Shown: positions 6,534 to 7,905 of the stretch, one piece after another
How the letters are laid out: every line of letters starts with the position of its first letter
Numbering within the stretch: position 1 is the first letter of the stretch
DNA from: CAYZDV01 sp964477275
Lineage (GTDB): Bacteria > Acidobacteriota > Aminicenantia > Aminicenantales > Aminicenantaceae
DNA: 7,905 nucleotides
Direction of reading: 5' to 3'
NCBI GenBank assembly: GCA_964477275.1
Contig: CAYZDV010000094.1
Coordinates: 1 to 7,905, forward strand
Position numbers and translations under genes: made by a program
Notes under the pieces: model-generated
The model's input: only the letters and a program-made list of their open reading frames with translations
Database searches by the model: none
What the model was told of the DNA's origin: nothing

Positions 6534-6665
6534 TTATTCCTCCTCGATGAGAGGTTTTATCCAGGATATTGGCCCGGCCTGGTTTTTTGTTTTACGAGGC
6601 TGCAATCCTACCATAAAACGGAGTCCAGTCGCAATACGCAGAAATTTTCCTCTCATGATTTTCAT
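6534..6665 (-). CDS. Possible 43-aa basic small protein between fabH and the DUF885 gene
   Basis: An ORF fills almost the entire 143-base gap. It starts 10 bases after the fabH stop, and its TAA ends one base before the DUF885 ATG (TAA-A-ATG), an arrangement typical of translational coupling. The product begins MKIMRGKFLRIATGLRFMVG and ends ISWIKPLIEEE; it is strongly basic, with an amphipathic N-terminal half and an acidic tip. The three Glu codons are themselves the AGGAGG ribosome site of the next gene. The ribosome site is weak: AGG is one base before ATG 6665, but about ten before the second in-frame ATG at 6656. Codon choice is more AT-rich than the neighbours (ATA, ACA, GGA, CGT). I recognise no family. 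The open frame could be chance. Confidence 0.3.
   Translation of the reverse strand: MKIMRGKFLRIATGLRFMVGLQPRKTKNQAGPISWIKPLIEEE
6561..6592 (+). terminator. Terminator-like hairpin on the + strand, antisense to the cluster
   Basis: CCAGG (6561-6565) pairs with CCTGG (6578-6582) around a GC-containing 12-base loop, followed by six T, a G and four T (6583-6592 and beyond). On the + strand this has the form of an intrinsic terminator, yet no + strand gene leads into it. It might stop antisense transcripts entering from the DUF885 region, or be chance. Confidence 0.3.
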
Positions 6666-6675
6666 ACCTGTTGAT

Positions 6676-7671
6676 TCAATACCGGAGCACCGCCGAGCCC
6701 CAGGTGAATCCCGAACCAAAAGCGGTGAGGACGACCGTGTCGCCCCTCTTTATCCGTCCGGTCTTGATCGCTTCATCCAGGGCGATCGGGATCGATGCGG
6801 CTGTTGTGTTCCCAAAGCGGTCGATGTTCCGGATGACTTTTTCCACCGGGATGCCGAGATTCTTGGCTACCATCAACGAGATTCTGTCGTTGGCCTGATG
6901 GGGAATGAGATGGTCCACGTCATCGATGGTCAGGCCGTTGCGCTTTAAGGCCTCTCTCACCGCTTCGGGCATTTTTTCGCAGGCGTTGATGAAGACATTC
7001 CGGCCGTTCATGCGGGGAAAATATTTTTTATTCTGGACAAACTCAACGCAGAAAGTCGGGGTATCTTTAGGGCTCGGCTTTTCCATCCACAGGTCGGAGA
7101 CGAACCGGCCGTCGGAGAACAGGTGGGTGGAGAGGATTCCCCTGCCGTCGTCTCCCGGGTGGGGCTCGACAATAATGGCCCCGGCGCCGTCTCCGAAGAG
7201 GACGGCCATATCCCGTCCTTCATCAGAATAGTCCAGGTTCGATGACTGAACCTCTGAAGCCACAAGAAGAATTTTTTTATAAGTGCCGCTCCGGATGAAC
7301 TGATCAGCGACAGAGAGGGCGTAGATGAAGCCCGAGCACTGGTTCCGGACATCCAGGGCCCCGATTCCGGAAAGCCCGAGCTTCGCCTGGACCAGCACTC
7401 CGATTCCGGGAAAATAATGGTCCGGAGAGAGAGTGGCGGCGATGATGAAGTCGATTTCTGAGCTGTTGCACCCCGCATCCTCAATGGCCCTCAAGGCTGC
7501 TTCGTAGCCCAGGTCAGAACTCCCGACTCCAGGCTCCACATGACGGCGGGTGACAATGCCGGACCTCTGGCGAATCCACTCATCAGAGGTGTCCATCAAT
7601 TTTTCAAGGTCGAAGTTAGTGACGACCTTTGGAGGCACATAATGACCCGTTCCGGTGATGATCGCTCTCAT
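6676..7671 (-). CDS. fabH: Beta-ketoacyl-ACP synthase III
   Basis: The 331-aa enzyme starts type II fatty-acid synthesis by condensing an acyl-CoA (usually acetyl-CoA) with malonyl-ACP in the cytosol. The catalytic triad is complete: Cys112 in DVRNQCSGF, His258 in PHQAN and Asn288 in GNTT. Other FabH landmarks are the N-terminal GTGHYVPPKVVTN, DEWIRQRSGIVTRRH (the CoA-contact segment), LFGDGAGAIIVE and the C-terminal FGSGFTWGSAVLRY. It is about 14 residues longer than the E. coli enzyme (317 aa); the extra residues lie around 195-222, before MNGRNVF, a layout I recall from other FabH groups. Start: ATG 7671 preceded by an AGGGA-type site about seven bases away. It is the first gene of the - strand cluster. 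Other fab genes are not in view, so primer preference cannot be judged from context. Confidence 0.95.
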   Translation of the reverse strand: MRAIITGTGHYVPPKVVTNFDLEKLMDTSDEWIRQRSGIVTRRHVEPGVGSSDLGYEAALRAIEDAGCNSSEIDFIIAATLSPDHYFPGIGVLVQAKLGLSGIGALDVRNQCSGFIYALSVADQFIRSGTYKKILLVASEVQSSNLDYSDEGRDMAVLFGDGAGAIIVEPHPGDDGRGILSTHLFSDGRFVSDLWMEKPSPKDTPTFCVEFVQNKKYFPRMNGRNVFINACEKMPEAVREALKRNGLTIDDVDHLIPHQANDRISLMVAKNLGIPVEKVIRNIDRFGNTTAASIPIALDEAIKTGRIKRGDTVVLTAFGSGFTWGSAVLRY

Positions 7672-7705
7672 GCTTCTTCCCTCTTTAGATTTTAATCGAT
7701 GAAAG

Positions 7706-7732
7706 AAAAAAAATAAAGCACTAGTGTAGTGC
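7706..7732 (-). terminator. Short hairpin plus T-tract upstream of fabH (terminator, attenuator or operator)
   Basis: A perfect inverted repeat GCACTA-3-TAGTGC (7718-7732) is followed on the - strand by TTTA and eight T (7717-7706). The form is that of a weak intrinsic terminator, with a 6-bp, half-GC stem. It could end a - strand gene beyond the right edge, act as a fabH leader attenuator, or be an operator palindrome instead. Confidence 0.35.
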
Positions 7733-7748
7733 GTCTAACGCTTCTTTG

Positions 7749-7776
7749 CATATATTGCGGCATTAAAAACCGTCAT
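7749..7776 (-). promoter_or_regulatory. fabH: Weak candidate promoter for fabH
   Basis: On the - strand, ATGACG (complement of 7771-7776, 4 of 6 -35 positions) and TATATG (complement of 7749-7754, 4 of 6 -10 positions) are 16 bp apart. The -35 lies at the very end of the palindromic repeat. If used, the transcript would start near 7742 and run through the hairpin at 7718-7732 before reaching fabH. Both boxes are weak. Confidence 0.22.
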
Positions 7777-7861
7777 TCCTGCGAAGCCTGTCCCTGCGCA
7801 GGCAGGGAGCAGGAATCTCAAAAGGCAAAAAGACTGGATTCCGGGTCAAGCCCGGAATGAC
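7772..7861. repeat. 90-bp palindromic intergenic repeat with GTCATTCC/GGAATGAC ends
   Basis: The element is bounded by 8-bp inverted ends, GTCATTCC (7772-7779) and GGAATGAC (7854-7861). It holds two hairpins. The first pairs ATTCCTGC (7775-7782) with GCAGGAAT (7809-7816) and TCCCTG (7791-7796) with CAGGGA (7803-7808), leaving an 8-base bulge. The second pairs ATTCCGGG (7838-7845) with CCCGGAAT (7851-7858) over a five-base loop. Ends and layout match the widespread GTCATTCC-type intergenic repeats, thought to be small non-autonomous elements that occur in many copies per genome. No transposase is present. On either side (7733-7771 and 7862-7905) the DNA is AT-rich with no gene seen. Confidence 0.75.
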
Positions 7862-7905
7862 AGGAAATGTAACATTATTAATTTCGTTTGTATTAGTTCA
7901 GGGCA

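Noticed and set aside
5780..6550. 256-codon + strand frame opposite the DUF885 gene
   Set aside because: It is antisense to a full-length protein with a signal peptide and strong ribosome site.

Overview
The window looks like ordinary chromosome from a Gram-negative bacterium of moderate GC content. It carries four housekeeping-type genes (rpoZ, fabH, a long-chain polyprenyl diphosphate synthase and a CYTH phosphatase/cyclase), three proteins with export signals, and one probable outer-membrane beta-barrel. The exported papain-like protease with an Ig-like tail, the DUF885 protein and the acidic-tailed omega subunit would fit a lineage such as Acidobacteriota or Candidatus Aminicenantota. That placement is a guess from gene content; no rRNA or other phylogenetic marker is present.

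Layout. The left part is on the + strand: a candidate promoter (157-185), a secreted C1A cysteine peptidase (227-1819), and 13 bases later a small beta-barrel protein (1833-2462). These two probably form a two-gene operon of exported products, ending near a GC-rich hairpin. A separate promoter (2574-2602) then drives rpoZ, encoding an RNA polymerase omega subunit with a very acidic C-terminal tail. Everything to the right is on the - strand and is read towards rpoZ: fabH, possibly a 43-codon small ORF, a DUF885 protein, a polyprenyl synthase and a CYTH protein. The two blocks converge at 3042/3059, with a hairpin and T-tracts between them. The right edge (7672-7905) has no gene. It holds a short inverted repeat with a T-tract and a 90-bp palindromic intergenic repeat with GTCATTCC/GGAATGAC ends.

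How the genes work together. FabH starts fatty-acid synthesis and the polyprenyl synthase makes the isoprenoid chain for quinones or the cell-wall lipid carrier, so the - strand cluster leans towards membrane-lipid supply. The DUF885 and CYTH proteins have no obvious place in that pathway. The protease/barrel pair is probably an export module.

I did not find a clearly new multi-gene system. The points most worth checking are the roughly 127-residue insertion in the C1A catalytic domain, the DUF885 protein that has lost its metal-binding motif, the 18-Glu tract on omega, the small ORF filling the fabH-DUF885 gap, and the palindromic repeat upstream of fabH.
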